Origin: Prorocentrum cordatum
Lineage: Eukaryota; Sar; Dinophyceae; Prorocentrales; Prorocentraceae
Length of the DNA stretch: 64,000 nt
Reading direction: 5' to 3'
Assembly: GCA_963575745.1 (NCBI GenBank)
Contig: CAUYUJ010000720.1
Span: 37,501 to 101,500, forward strand
The first letter of the stretch is position 1. The number at the start of each line of letters is the position of its first letter. The translations under genes were made by a program, and so were the position numbers. The notes beneath the pieces are model-generated. The model saw only the letters and a list, made by a program, of their open reading frames with translations, was not told where the DNA came from and did no database searches. This document shows positions 48,306 through 58,685 of this stretch, one piece after another.

Positions 48306-48469
48306 GGAAGGCGAGGAGGGTGAGGATCGATGCTCCACAAAAGGTCTGTCGGCCGCGTGGGAGTTGTCCCGTTCAGTTCCGCCGACAGCACGCAGTCTGC
48401 GCTGGCCCTCGGAGCAGCGCCGGCGTCGCACTGGAGGGCGGTACCACACGTTTTGAGGATCATCGAGAG

Positions 48470-48560
48470 GAGATAGGAGGAGGAAGAGCAGGAGGAGGAG
48501 GAGGAGGAGGAGGGGGAGGAGGAAGAGGATGAGGAGGAGGAGGCAGAGGAGGAGGGGGAT
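48470..48560. repeat. GAG array
   Basis: GGA triplets on plus with AGCAGG and AGAGGAT interruptions. Confidence 0.92.
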
Positions 48561-48599
48561 AAGGAACTCTATCCAACGCTCCCCTCGCCTCTTTTCGCT

Positions 48600-50000
48600 G
48601 CCGTCGCCGCCTCACCTAACATCGTCTTGGCGTCGCCGACTGTGACGGACTATTATTCTTCACTTTGTTGCGCCCATCTGCGCAGCACCGAGGGTACAAA
48701 CGCGTGCGCGTCTGGCTTCTCTCCGATCGGCCGGCTGGCTGTCATAATCCCTTGTGCTTGCGTGCGTCCGTTTGACGAAACACTTTTCACGAAGCCCATA
48801 CCCATGGCGTCAGGTGCATCCTCTCCGAGGCTCAACTTGGGACCGCTACGAGAAGACAATCCTGGAAGTTTGCCTATAAACGCGAAGATTTCCGCAGAGG
48901 CAGAATTAGGCAATTTGCTGGATATCAGCCGAAGTGTCCACCACAACCTCACGCAACTGTGTTATTGAGACCGAGAGCCCTGGGGCTTCTCCCAATGCTT
49001 TTCTTCATAGACGGATTCCACTCACTGCGTCGGCGGATTTGGCTCGGGGCCTCCGCAGAATGTCAGCGAAACGGACCCAGCGAACAAAAAACAGTTTCGC
49101 CATCGGGTGAGGGCGGCGGTCGCGTGGATACCTTTGTGGGCTGCCGCCAGAGCCGGAGGCAGACGAAGAGTGGTACGGCAGCAGTGCCCCGCCCAGGGCC
49201 CAGGCCCCGCGACCATCATCCGTTCATCAAGCCAACGCGATCAGTTGTGATTCCTCCGACGGCGGTATCGCCGTCTCCGCAGACGGAGAGGTGTCATGCA
49301 AGTCGGCACCTCGCCCAGCCAGGGACGCAGCCACCGAGCATGGCCTGAATGACAATTCCGGGGTCTTACCCTGGACCGCTGCCAGGTGTTGCCGATACGG
49401 AAACAGGACGCTCCCTGCCAGCGGCGCTCGATGGCTGTGTCACCGAAGCCTCGTGGCCCGAGCTGCGAGAACACATGGACATGATGGTGGCTGCGATGCC
49501 AGACGCTGGCCATCAGGCGTGTACGGAGCTTGGTACCGACGCCATTGAGAGTGAGGAGACATTCGCCCCCACGGCGTCGCCACCGACGCCTAACGCAGCT
49601 ATCGAGCCAAAATTACTCGCCAGTAAACGGCCCCGGGAAGCCATCATCCTATCGATCATCTCACCATTCGGGATGCGTTCCACAATTTACAGCCCCTCTG
49701 GAAGGATGCTGCAGCCAGATTCGGGGGTTGACTTCGGGAACTGTGTTATTGAGTCGCGGGCGGAGAATCTGAACTGGACTGCGGCGAGGAAAATAGTTAC
49801 TCGCACTCGCTCGCGTGAGCGCTACATGGCAAGGACACGCGCCAGGGCGGACAGAACCCCGTCCAGCATGTCGACGTCGACAGTTTGGACGGCACGCTCA
49901 AACGTGTCGAGCCTCCGCATTAATGAGCCTTGTGTGAACCGGGGACCCTTCTGCGCACCCTTCCCTGGAGGATGCTGCCGTGCAGCCAGAGGTCAGTGCA
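48600..50000. other. lower-GC stretch with unrecognised frames
   Basis: Less GC-rich than its surroundings. A plus frame 49349-49960 and a minus frame 48653-48952 look compositionally protein-like but match nothing I know. AACTGTGTTATTGAG occurs at 48954 and 49739. This could be old transposon coding sequence. Confidence 0.35.
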
Positions 50001-50129
50001 AGGAACCCGTATGCCGCGAGTGCTCGCTTAGCTGTCCTCTCTGCGGCCCGTTCTCCTCCCACCGGACCGCCCTCCTCCTCAGCCTCGCAGCTGCCGGGCC
50101 CTTGGAGGGCACGCGTGGGCGCAGGCAGA

Positions 50130-50440
50130 GGAAGAGGAGCGAGAGACGGCAGCCGCGGAGAGGGAAGAGAGCCTGCACGGCTGGAGGAGCCGCCCGGTGC
50201 GCACTGCGGTTCGGCAGCGCGCGGCCGCCCGCTTGCAGACCGATGCGGATCGCACTGCCATGCTGCGTGCCCTCGAGACTGCTGGGCAACGGCAGCGGGC
50301 GGCTGCAGCCGAGCGGGCTCGGCGCGCATCTGCCGAGCTCCGCGAGGTCTAGCCCAACGGGGTCGAGGCCTCGGCCGCCACGGAGGTGCGCGCCCAGGAC
50401 ATGCAGGAGCATGTCGCCGATGGAGCTGGGCGCGTTGTTC
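50130..50440 (+). other. possible exon with Ala/Arg/Glu coiled-coil-like frame
   Basis: A plus frame reads AAAEREESLHGWRSRPVRTA, then RQRAAARLQTDADRTAMLRA and QRQRAAAAERARRASAELRE before TAG at 50348. The same frame continues open to the element H insertion. The heptad-like Ala/Leu/Arg/Glu pattern suggests a coiled coil. The function is unknown and the exon limits are not determined. Confidence 0.3.
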
Positions 50441-50646
50441 GGGGGAGCGTAAGACCCGGGTTTGCCAGGACTCGGGTTCGCCATCGTTTTTTTGACGACC
50501 GCGCCTCGGATTTTGACGAGGAGGAGTTTCGTGGGATGTCTGCAGCGGGAGGCCTCGTCAAAATGCAGGCTAGGCCTCGTCATTTTTTTGACGACCTCGT
50601 CGGGGATTTCCGAGTCCCCTGTACCCAGGTCTTACGTCCCCCTGAA
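50439..50646. mobile_element. TIR element family H, copy 2, flanked by 15 bp direct repeat
   Basis: The ends are TCGGGGGAGCGTAAGACC and GGTCTTACGTCCCCCTGA. AGCTGGGCGCGTTGT occurs at 50424-50438 and 50647-50661, a perfect 15 bp flanking repeat, longer than the 5 bp seen at copy 1. Frames are open on both sides. Confidence 0.87.
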
Positions 50647-50849
50647 AGCTGGGCGCGTTGTCCGAGCTCCCTCCGAAGCCACGCCACGTGGGAGGGGTGC
50701 GCAAGCTCCACGAGCGGCCGCAACCGTTGGGGCTTCCTTGGGGGGTTCCACGGGGGCTTGCGAAGCGCGTGAGGGATTTAGGTTCGATCTCCACGGTCGC
50801 CGGCCGCGCGATCTGGAGCCTCGGCCGCAAGCTGGCCAAAATCCGACCC

Positions 50850-51020
50850 TCCCAGCACAACATCCAACGAACCAGTCAACCAGCAACGCACCTGCGCGCG
50901 CAACCGATGCGGCGACGCCAACAGACACCAAGGTGTCGCCGAAGCGACACCAATGCAACGTCACGGCGACGCCAACGGACACCAAGACGACACCACGGCG
51001 ACACCAACCGACACCATTGT
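50850..51020. repeat. CGACACCAA-type short repeat
   Basis: GACGCCAACAGACACCAAGG, GCGACACCAATGC and GACACCAAGACGACACCACG words recur within 120 bp. A plus frame 50658-51197 runs through without a recognised domain. Confidence 0.6.
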
Positions 51021-51299
51021 GCCGTCGACTTCCGCGAACGAGGGTTCCAAGAACAGACAGCAAACCCCTGGCCCCAAACCAACCAATATGGTACGGAACG
51101 ACCTGGCGATCGAAAGGCCGCAGCTCCTGTAAGGTCCAACGATCCACGTGGTGTCAGAAACCAGCCCGGGGGTCGTTACGACGCGAAATTGCAGTAGGGG
51201 GAGGATGAAAGCTTCTGAGCAACAGCGCGTGCTTTCGAGAAGCAAGCCGTGGCATACACATCATGTTTCGGATGCCCGTGCTGATCTATCGGGTCGGCA

Positions 51300-51385
51300 C
51301 CGGCCCTTCCTCCGTGGCGCGGAGGTCGCCAGGGAGCTCCAGCGCCGATCCGATACGTCCGCGCGGACCTCCGAGAGTTTAATGC
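51300..51385. mobile_element. foldback element family D, diverged copy
   Basis: CGCCAGGGAGCTCCAGCGCC and GATCCGATACGTCCGCGCGG, ACCTCCGAGAGTTTAATG keep the order core - CCAGCGC - right arm. It lies in the intron before the EF-hand exon. Confidence 0.6.
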
Positions 51386-51487
51386 ACATGCCACTGTGTT
51401 GCTCCTCCAACTTCTGCACAGGAGCGCGTGCCCATCGTCTGGCAGGCAGGGGTCGAGGGATGATCCTCCCTCCCGCGCGCGCCTCAG

Positions 51488-51672
51488 GAGCTCGACCTCG
51501 ACAAGGACGGGTCCGTGGTCGCCGCGGAGCTCGTCGCTGCGGCCGCCACGAGGGACGTGGCCGCGACGATGCAGCAGCTCGACCTGGATGCCGACGGGGC
51601 CGTGACCCAGGAGGAGTTCGTGTGGCCCGGGTGCGACGCGCCAGCCGAGGCGTTCGACTGTGGCGGGCCCAG
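51488..51672 (+). CDS. EF-hand pair exon of a calcium-binding protein
   Basis: The exon reads ELDLDKDGSVVAAELVAAAA, then about 7 residues, then MQQLDLDADGAVTQEEFVW. Both 12-residue loops, DLDKDGSVVAAE and DLDADGAVTQEE, have Asp at 1, 3 and 5, Gly at 6, a hydrophobic residue at 8 and Glu at 12, so both should bind calcium. The spacing of about 33 residues is that of a paired EF-hand. The acceptor is a CCTCAG after a CT-rich stretch and the donor is CAG/GTGTCC. The exon is 185 nt, so phase changes. No neighbouring exon of the same gene was identified, and the protein type (calmodulin-like, kinase or other) cannot be told. Confidence 0.8.
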
Positions 51673-51839
51673 GTGTCCTTAGCAGCAGGGAAGGGCAGGT
51701 TGAGACAGTGGAAGTTGGCCTCTGGGGGTCCCTCCTCGTCGCCACGGCTGGCCGCAGCTTTAAACATTCGTGTCTTCGGGCCTTGGGAGGTGTCTGGGGC
51801 CCGATTTTGAGTTGGCGTTGCCTCAATGCGCCCTGCTCC

Positions 51840-52100
51840 GCTGGGAGGGCGGAGGAGAGGGACGCGGGGAGGGTGGAGGAGAGGGACGTGGGGAGGGTGG
51901 AGGAGGAGGAGGAGGAGGAGGAGGAGGAGGAGGAGGAGGAGGAGGAGGAGGAGGAGGAGAGGAGGGGGAGGAGGAGGGGGAGCAGGAAAAGGAGGAGGAG
52001 GAGGAGGAGGAGCAGGACCAGGAGGAGGAGGAGGAGGCGGAGGGGGAGGCGGAGGAGGAGGAGGAGCAGAACTTGGGGCGAGTCCAAAAGGATGATGGGG
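51840..52100. repeat. GAG array with GGGACGYGGGGAGGGTGGA repeats
   Basis: Three GAGAGGGACGYGGGGAGGGT units are followed by GGA triplets with GCAGGA and GCGGAG interruptions. Confidence 0.93.
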
Positions 52101-52109
52101 AGGGAGGAG

Positions 52110-52760
52110 GAGGGGGAGCAGTGCGAGGGAGGGAGAGACGGATGGAGGAAGCTGGGCCGCCGCCAGGAGAAATTGTGCGCGGAGACGTTGAGTGCCGATT
52201 CGGGATCGGATGGTTGAACCTCTTCGTTGCGGACACCCCCACACGCGTTCTCTTCCAATTGGACCCCTCCCGCTTCCCCTCTCTCTTCCCTCCTTTCTCT
52301 CCATGGCCCTCCTCTTGTCCTGCTTCCCCTTCCCTCTTTTCTCAGGGCCCCCCTTGTCACAACTACACGCGTTGAATACTGCTCTCCTACCTCCACCGAA
52401 GATGTGCCGATGTGCAGAAAGTGGCAGCTATGGCGCGAGCGCGCCCAGGTTGCCTGTTTCCCCTCTCCTCACCCCTTGCCGTTTTCCCTCCCTCCCTTCG
52501 TTTCCACTCTCCTCCCGTCCGACAGCTCCTTCTTCCAATCGTTCGTTCCTTCTCTCGTTTCTATGATGTTTTACGTTCATCGGTAGTTGCAGCGGTACGC
52601 GCTTAGGGGTCCTTTGTTTTCCTCAGTTCGGGGTCCATCTTTTCTACTCACCCCTCGTCTCGTAGCCGAACAGGGTCGGCTCCACAAAATCAGAGGCGTG
52701 TCTGCGTGCCGTGAGGTGCCTTTATCCTCTCACCAGTTCTTGCTACAGGCGTCGGGGTTG
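52110..52760. other. no gene recognised
   Basis: 52260-52360 and 52480-52565 are pyrimidine-rich. There are no convincing coding frames. Confidence 0.4.
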
Positions 52761-54140
52761 CTAGACGTTGACAAATGTGGCCGGAAGCCTTGGACTAGCA
52801 ATACCACCCTTGAGCTCATCATTCCGTGATCGCAGGCCAGACTCGCCGGCGACGTCGTGCACGCGACGGACGCGGCGAAACGCATCAGAGCGTCGGTCGC
52901 AAGGGACAGGGCCCGACGGCTAGAAGGGTTCGCACAGACTGGGCGCAGAATTTGTGAACTACGACGGGTTTTTTCCATATGCAGGGTCGGCTCCGTGGCA
53001 GCGCAGCGAATTGGTCGACAGCGACAGCCAGGCGGACAGGCTGGCAAAACAAATGTTCAGTGAGCTGCCGGGCCAGACGCAGTATTGACAGTCATATCTG
53101 AGTTGAGCGAGAACCTGCAGGTGAACTCAAGTGCTATCACAGAGGACGAAGTCTCTCTGGTTGCAAAGAAACTGAAACAACCGGTCGCGTTGTCGCCCTC
53201 GACGATCTGGCGCCCGAGTGTGGGGATGCCGCTGCAGAGGAAGGGGTGTCTGCGCTCGTTCGGGTTGCCAGATTATGCAACCTAGTGTGGACGCAGTGTC
53301 GTTCGTGTCCCTGACGCTTGGTACAAGGAACGTGTACGCATCATCTACAAAAGGACGACCCGGCAACGCGCGACACCTACAGGCCGATTGATACGCCTTC
53401 TGCCCATTGGGTACACGGTCTTCGCGATTTTCCCGCTGCAGAGGCTGAAAGATGCTCGGGCCGAAGACCGCACATGGCCAACTCAATAGTTGGCCGTCGC
53501 TCTAAAAGAGGCACCGGTGATGCGATGTACGTGGCCGGACGAGGCATAGAGGACGCCTGGCCAACCACGAACGGCAGCACGACGTTTTTGCTTTAAGATA
53601 GGTCGACAACATGCGATCCGGTGGCACCAGACGTTTGGCAACCTCGCTCAAGAATTTGGGGTACCAAAACGGATTCGTAGATTTGGCTTGCAGTGTCAGA
53701 ACGTTTGTGGTGTCCGATTTCGGTGTGTCGTCCGCTGAACGGGACCAGTGTCTCGGCATTCGCCAAGGGTGCCCATCGTCCCCGATTATGTTCACCATCG
53801 CCATGACGACTTTGATGGCAGACGCGCGCAAGGAACTCTTGGCTGCGGTTACCAGGTCTTCCCGATGCGCACTTCGTCTGGGGAGTGATCGCGCGGGCGT
53901 CACTTTGCTCCTCGCTGCTGCTCCCGTCGCAGTTGGCGAGCTGATGGCGTACGCCGACAACTGCCGCTCACCTGCAGAGCAGCGTCGGAGATCAAGTGCA
54001 ACAAGAAGATGCTCTGACTTTCATCGGCACCCAGCTCGCGTCGGACCGATGATGTGGAGCGGATCCGAACAGGGTACTCGGCAGGGCCAAACCAGACATC
54101 AAAGCGTTGACGTCGTTTTTTTTTTTTTTTTTTTTTTTTT
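52760..54140 (+). pseudogene. decayed non-LTR (LINE) retrotransposon reverse transcriptase
   Basis: Fragments in the expected order of a LINE ORF2, in shifting frames: KPWTSNTTLELI (about 52788), RIRASVARDRARRLEGF (about 52880), EDEVSLVAKKLK (about 53140), WYKERVRIIYK (about 53315), DPATRDTYRPI (about 53355), PIGYTVFAIFPLQRLKDARA (about 53397), GTGDAMYVAGRGIEDAW (about 53510), GIRQGCPSSPIMFTIAMTTL (about 53756) and LMAYADN (about 53943). The catalytic YADD reads YADN, and there are several stops and frameshifts. A run of 25 T (54116-54140) follows downstream. Inactive. Confidence 0.85.
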
Positions 54141-54141
54141 G

Positions 54142-55445
54142 TTTTCTCTCTCTCGTTGAGCTGACAGAGAAAGACACGCGATTCATCGCGCGCATTGCAT
54201 TGTTTCCAAGCGTGTGTGTTGTTTTTTTTCGCAGCTTGTCTCAACTAGGCAACGCGTGGAATATTTGAGGGCTTGTAGGCACGACGTTTGAGGTCGGTAT
54301 TCGGGGCCCCGTATGCTAGTGCCAGTCCCCTGTCGAACACGGCTGTGCTCAGCATGACTGGAGAACGGCCGCTCATTCTGCTCATCGTCAAACGACATGA
54401 AATCTCCTTTGGCCCAGGGCGCCTGGCGCGCGGGCAACGATCCAGTGAGACAGTCTGTGTTTGAAACAAGCGTTTCCGCTTTCAAGCAGCCGCGACGTCC
54501 CTGGAAGAGAGAACACCCCAGGCAAATGTGGGGAGTAATTGTAATGAACAGTTGTTTGGGCATTGTTGTCACCTTTGCCCGTCTTGCTGAGCACTTCCGC
54601 CCGGAGGGCGGTGTAGCGCCCGCATGGGAGTCAGCTGTCCGCGCATGGTACCTTCGTCCTTTGTGCTGTAGCGTACTTTCTTGCTTGCCCACCGTTTGGT
54701 GCAAGGCGCTCTGATCTGACCTGACTGTGTTCTTCACGTCGCCGCCTTTCTGCTGAATCTGCGTCCCCGCCTGCGTCTGTCTCTCCTAGCCCCTCTCCGC
54801 TCAACGCTCTCGCTTTCCAGCGCAGAGCAGGTTCCTTGTAATTCCTTTCTCCCCCGTTCCCCATTGTTCTTCCTTTTCCACCGCGATGCCCCGTTTCGCC
54901 CCTTCTCCTCCCTCTCTTACCTGACGCTCCGTTACGCACCATCGGACAGATCTCGGTTGGCGTTACCCGCTACTCTTTGATCGGCTCCGATACTGGATCG
55001 CGCTTGTGGGACTCTAGACCGGAGGGCGTTCCTGAGGTGACGAGAGGCATTCGGACACGCGGCCGATGGCAAGCACCTCGAAATATTCGCGGGGCGTTCG
55101 GTGCTTCCGGGCACACTGGGCACCACCGCGCAGGCCGCGTCCGGCGCTGCCCCCGGAATCCTTGCTCCCAGGCCCCCTGCACGGGCGCCGAAACGTCTGC
55201 GCCTCGCGCCCCGCGGTCTGAATCGAAAGGTTGCCCTTTTCCCGGGGGGGCCTGGCGCGAGGGCGCGCCGATGGCCGCACTAGGCGGTGTCCGACGCAAT
55301 GCGAAGCGCGAAGCTGGCTTTCGGGTGACAACGGGATCAGGGCAGAAAGTGTCCGCCGTTTTCGGCCTTTTGGGGGCCCTCAGCTGGGCGACGCAGAAGA
55401 GCGGGCTCGTCTCGTCTTCACTGACGTTGGCGCGCAAGCTGCCCG
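54142..55445. other. 1.3 kb without a recognised gene
   Basis: 54180-54720 has lower GC; a minus frame 54183-54737 is open but unrecognised. 54980-55445 is GC-rich and open on both strands without known domains. Confidence 0.35.
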
Positions 55446-55566
55446 CGTAAGGTCGCGCGTGAGCGCTCTCGTTTCCAGCGTGGCGCGCCACGCCTTTAGC
55501 ACGCTTGAACGCCCGCGCAAAGTCGCGATGTCGTCTTGCGTGAGACCCGTTTCCTGTTTCGTCGAT
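55446..55566. mobile_element. dispersed element I, copy 3
   Basis: GTCGCGCGTGAGCGCTCTCG, TTTCCAGCGTGGCGCGCCAC and GTCGTCTTGCGTGAGACCCG with TTTCCTGTTTCGTCGAT match copies 1 and 2. The left TIR is missing. Confidence 0.72.
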
Positions 55567-55879
55567 CAACAGTCCCCGGTGCCGTCAACAAACGGCACAA
55601 GATAAGCAATTGGCCCTGGGGACAGTTGATGGAGACCTCTGTGGGTCCCATGTTGACAGGGATGAAGACTTGGGGTTGTGGAAACCTCGGAACTACCGAT
55701 GCCGTTACGGTCCAGACTGCGTTTTTTCTTGGGGGGGTAATTTCGAAGCGAACCCAGCGGTGGCGACGAGGGCCTCTCAGGAACCTCCACAAAAGGGGGA
55801 ACGGGCGAAGGGTAGAGCTATGGGTACCTTTTCCTCCGATTTCCTGCTGCTCCTGGTCCTGCTCTTCCTGGAAAAAACG

Positions 55880-56065
55880 AGGAGGGGAAGGAGGAGGAGG
55901 AACACCGGGCGGAGGAGGAGGTGGAGAAGGCGGAGGCGGAGGAGGAGGAGGCGGAGGCGGAGGAGGAGGAGGAGGAGGAGGAGGAGGAGGAGGAGCGAGG
56001 CGGAGGAGGAGAAGGGGAGGAGGAGGAGGAGGAGGAGGAGGAGGAGGAGGAAGAGATGGAGGGAG
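55880..56065. repeat. GAG/GCG purine array
   Basis: GGAGGCGGAGGCGGAGGAGG grading into GAG triplets, upstream of the WCC exon. Confidence 0.93.
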
Positions 56066-56138
56066 GAGGCGGCGAGGAACCAATGGGCAGGGCGAGGAGT
56101 CGGGGGGCTGCCCTCCCCGCGGCGGCCGCCCGAGCCAG

Positions 56139-56203
56139 GAGTGGCAGACCGCCTGGCCCGCGCCGAAGAGGCAGTGGTGCTGCGCAAACAAGGACGCTAT
56201 CGG
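56139..56203 (+). CDS. WCC-motif Cys-rich protein, exon fragment
   Basis: The frame reads EWQTAWPAPKRQWCCANKDA, then IG. It matches the W...W...K..WCC.....IG part of the same Cys-rich repeat seen at 42.0 and 60.7 kb. Acceptor GAGCCAG and donor GG/GCGAGG (GC type) are inferred; the exact limits are uncertain. It lies in the same orientation as the other WCC exons and could belong to the same gene or a duplicated relative. Confidence 0.5.
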
Positions 56204-56263
56204 GCGAGGGGCGCATGGTCGCCGCCCACCGCACCATACCCAACCCGAGGCCCCGATTTCGCC

Positions 56264-56535
56264 CTTCACTTCCAGACCACACCACACCACACCGACCCAA
56301 ACCACACCAACCACACCACACCACGCCGACCCAAGCCACCCACCACACCAGCCCAGGGGCGCCCTCGAGAGGGCGCGAGGTTGTTCGCGCTTCGCGCTCC
56401 GCGGTTCGGCTCCGATCCCTCCTCGTCCTCCTCTTCTCCCCTGGGAGGCGGCGCGAGAGCGCGAAGTTATTTGCACTTCGCGCTCCGCGCAGCGCGAAGC
56501 GCGAAGTTGGGAGCCCTTGCCAACCCAACCCAAGC
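56264..56535. repeat. ACCACACCAC tract and GCGCTCCGCGCAGCGCGAAG hairpin words
   Basis: CACACCACACCACACCGACC words (56275-56350), then GCGAAGTT and CGCTTCGCGCTCCGCG in both orientations (56375-56510). No gene. Confidence 0.6.
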
Positions 56536-56775
56536 CGAAGGCCCCGATTTCCCCTTTATTTCCAGTGGGGGGGAGGGACACTGAAAACAAAAAAACACTC
56601 ATGGAACCCATGCCCGCCCCAAAACCGAAGTTCGGGTCCTCGGTTCGGTTGGGGTGGTCTTGGTAGGTTGCCAGATGGGAGCAGGATGTGGCGTTTTCTC
56701 CACGCCGACGGGGCCAGTGCATCGGCGATGCGGCGCGATCCCCCGAATACATCGATCGACGAAGAAAAGACGGCT

Positions 56776-56937
56776 GTAAACATAAACTTTTGTCGCTGCG
56801 AGCGGATATCTTGGATCCGCGCTGCGCCCCTTCGGCGGCGCCTCCGGCGCCGCCCCTGGCGCGCTCCGCGCGCCAGGGAGGGGTCTCCAGCGCAGATCCA
56901 AGAAATCCTCGCGGAGCGCAAGAAGTGTACGTTTACG
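56776..56937. mobile_element. foldback element family D, copy 10 (complete)
   Basis: The arms AAACATAAACTTTTGTCGCT and CGGAGCGCAAGAAGTGTACG. The core GGCGGCGCCTCCGGCGCCGC with GCGCGCCAGGGAGGGG. GATCCAAGAAATCCTCGCGG is in the right arm. Confidence 0.88.
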
Positions 56938-57294
56938 CAGTTCCTGTTCTTCTAATCCTATCCGACCCCATCTAGGAGGTTTCGGAGAACGAGTTGCGAT
57001 TTCGTGCAAAGCCTACTTCTGCGGTTCCCATCTGCGCGGGGTATCGGACAACCCCTCTGGGGTCGCCCGGCTGCAGACGTCTGCGGGACTCTCGATGGAT
57101 GAGACTTCGCGCACTTCGATTGGCGCCCTGTGCGAAACGGGGACCCAGACACGCTCCGATGACATAGGATGACGGTGATCCGCAGCCACGTTGGCTTAAG
57201 CCCTTTGAGCTCGAGCCATCTGAGCTCGAGCCCTGTGGCCGACGGCCTCCGGGCTCGACGCCGTCGAGTTCGAGGAGTCCCTTGAGGAGAGCCG

Positions 57295-57996
57295 ATGATC
57301 TCTGATGCCTTGCTGGGGAGCCATGCCCAGCCAGCGAGCACGCGCGGGACGTGCAAGGCCAGCGCCAGTCTGGCGGTGATGGGGCTGAGGCACTGGTGGC
57401 CAATGACCACGGACCGTGAGTACCTTGTCCATACCAAGCGCCGCCTCGTGTGGAAGTACGTGTCGTTCTCTGGCTGCATGTTCTTGTTTGAATTTCCAAT
57501 GCTTGCCACCGTTCCGTCTGTTTCTTGGTCATCCCCTCTGTGGCACATCATGGGCATGCTGTTGATAAGGTGCATCATCTTCATGGCCATCCCACATGAC
57601 AGTATCTGGATGGACGCCTTGCTGGCAGCATGGGCTGTGATTGATGTCGCAACAGAGACGCGGCAGCTCAGGCAGGATTATATTCTTTACGCTGGCTTCA
57701 CGTACTCATCTGCTGGATTGCATTCTCGCAGTTGATTGCCACTCATGTTGGCCATTCCTTTTCAGTGGGCCGACGGATTGCAGGAGAAGGGCGAAGCGAC
57801 ACACAAGTTGTTTTTATCTTCACTTCCGCGCTCGTAATGACACTGGTTTTCGCAAAGGAGTGGTCGATTACGTCTGCGTTCCACCGCCAGCTGATTCCTA
57901 TGCATACGATGGAGCTTGTGCTGGACAACGCCGCCGATGGCCAGTGCATCTTGAGCCAAGAGTCTGGCACCGTCAACAATGCCAGCAGCTCCGTCA
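57295..57996 (+). pseudogene. multi-membrane-span protein fragment with a frameshift
   Basis: The first frame (ATG 57295) includes VWKYVSFSGCMFLFEFPMLA, SSPLWHIMGMLLIRCIIFMA and MDALLAAWAVIDVATETRQL, i.e. about three hydrophobic segments, ending RQDYILYAGFTYSS and a stop. A second frame, open across the same place, continues LHVLICWIAFSQLIATHVGH, then VVFIFTSALVMTLVFAKEWS and FHRQLIPMHTMELVLDNAAD, GQCILS. The two read as one protein with a 1-base shift near 57680, or with a very short intron. The last block (ELVLDNAADGQCIL) resembles the start of a PAS-like domain that I associate with dinoflagellate multi-span sensor-type proteins. Function is inferred only. Element J copy 3 follows the open frame directly. 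Confidence 0.5.
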
Positions 57997-58004
57997 CTGA
58001 TAAG

Positions 58005-58134
58005 TCGGGGGTGGATAGACCTCCTACCCTGACACGTCGATTAAGGAATTGGCCGTTTTCGGTTCGCGGGAGGGCGTCGCTGCCGTCATTTTTGCGGGTC
58101 CAGCGCCGAATAAGGGAGGATTGTCCACCGCCGA
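58005..58134. mobile_element. TIR element family J, copy 3 (130 bp)
   Basis: The ends are TCGGGGGTGGATAGACCTCC and GGGAGGATTGTCCACCGCCG (then A). The flanks ATAAG (58000-58004) and ATAAT (58135-58139) are a probable 5 bp duplication with one mismatch. The core is shorter than in copies 1 and 2 by an internal deletion. Confidence 0.83.
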
Positions 58135-58534
58135 ATAATCTTGGCGCGAACATCGTCGGCGCAACGACACCTGATCATATCGTGAGCGACGAGGACAGGC
58201 AGGGGTTAGCGCCTTTGCTGCGCGAGAGGGGCCCGCGGCCCCCCGGGCCCCATCCTGGGCCGCCTTCCTGCGCAGGCCGACGCTGCGCGGCGTGCCCGCG
58301 GCCCACTTCGAGGCCAAGGTCGTCCCCCTGCGCGTTCTCCTTGGGAGGGGGTGCGCGTGTGCCTGCAGGCAGAGGTCGGGGGCGGGAGCGGCCCTGTGGA
58401 GGTCCCAGCGGACACGTGGGCGGGGCACCGCGGCCCTGGCCGAGACGGCCGGGCAGCTGGCCGGCCATGGGCGTCGGCGCCCGACGGGTGCCCCAGTCTC
58501 TGCCAGGAGCCCGTGGCATTGACGAGGAGAGAAT

Positions 58535-58685
58535 TTTCTCCCTCCTCCCTCCTCCCTCCTCCCTCCTCCCTCCTCCTCCTCCTCCTCCTCCTCCTCCTCC
58601 TCCCCTCCTCCTCCTCCTCCTCCTCCTCCTCCTCCCTCCTCCCTCCTCCCTCCTCCCTCCTCCCTCCTCCCTCCTCCCTCCTCTT
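58535..58685. repeat. CTCC / TCC pyrimidine array
   Basis: CCCTCCT heptamers flank TCC triplets symmetrically. Upstream 58190-58530 is GC-rich without a recognised gene. Confidence 0.95.
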
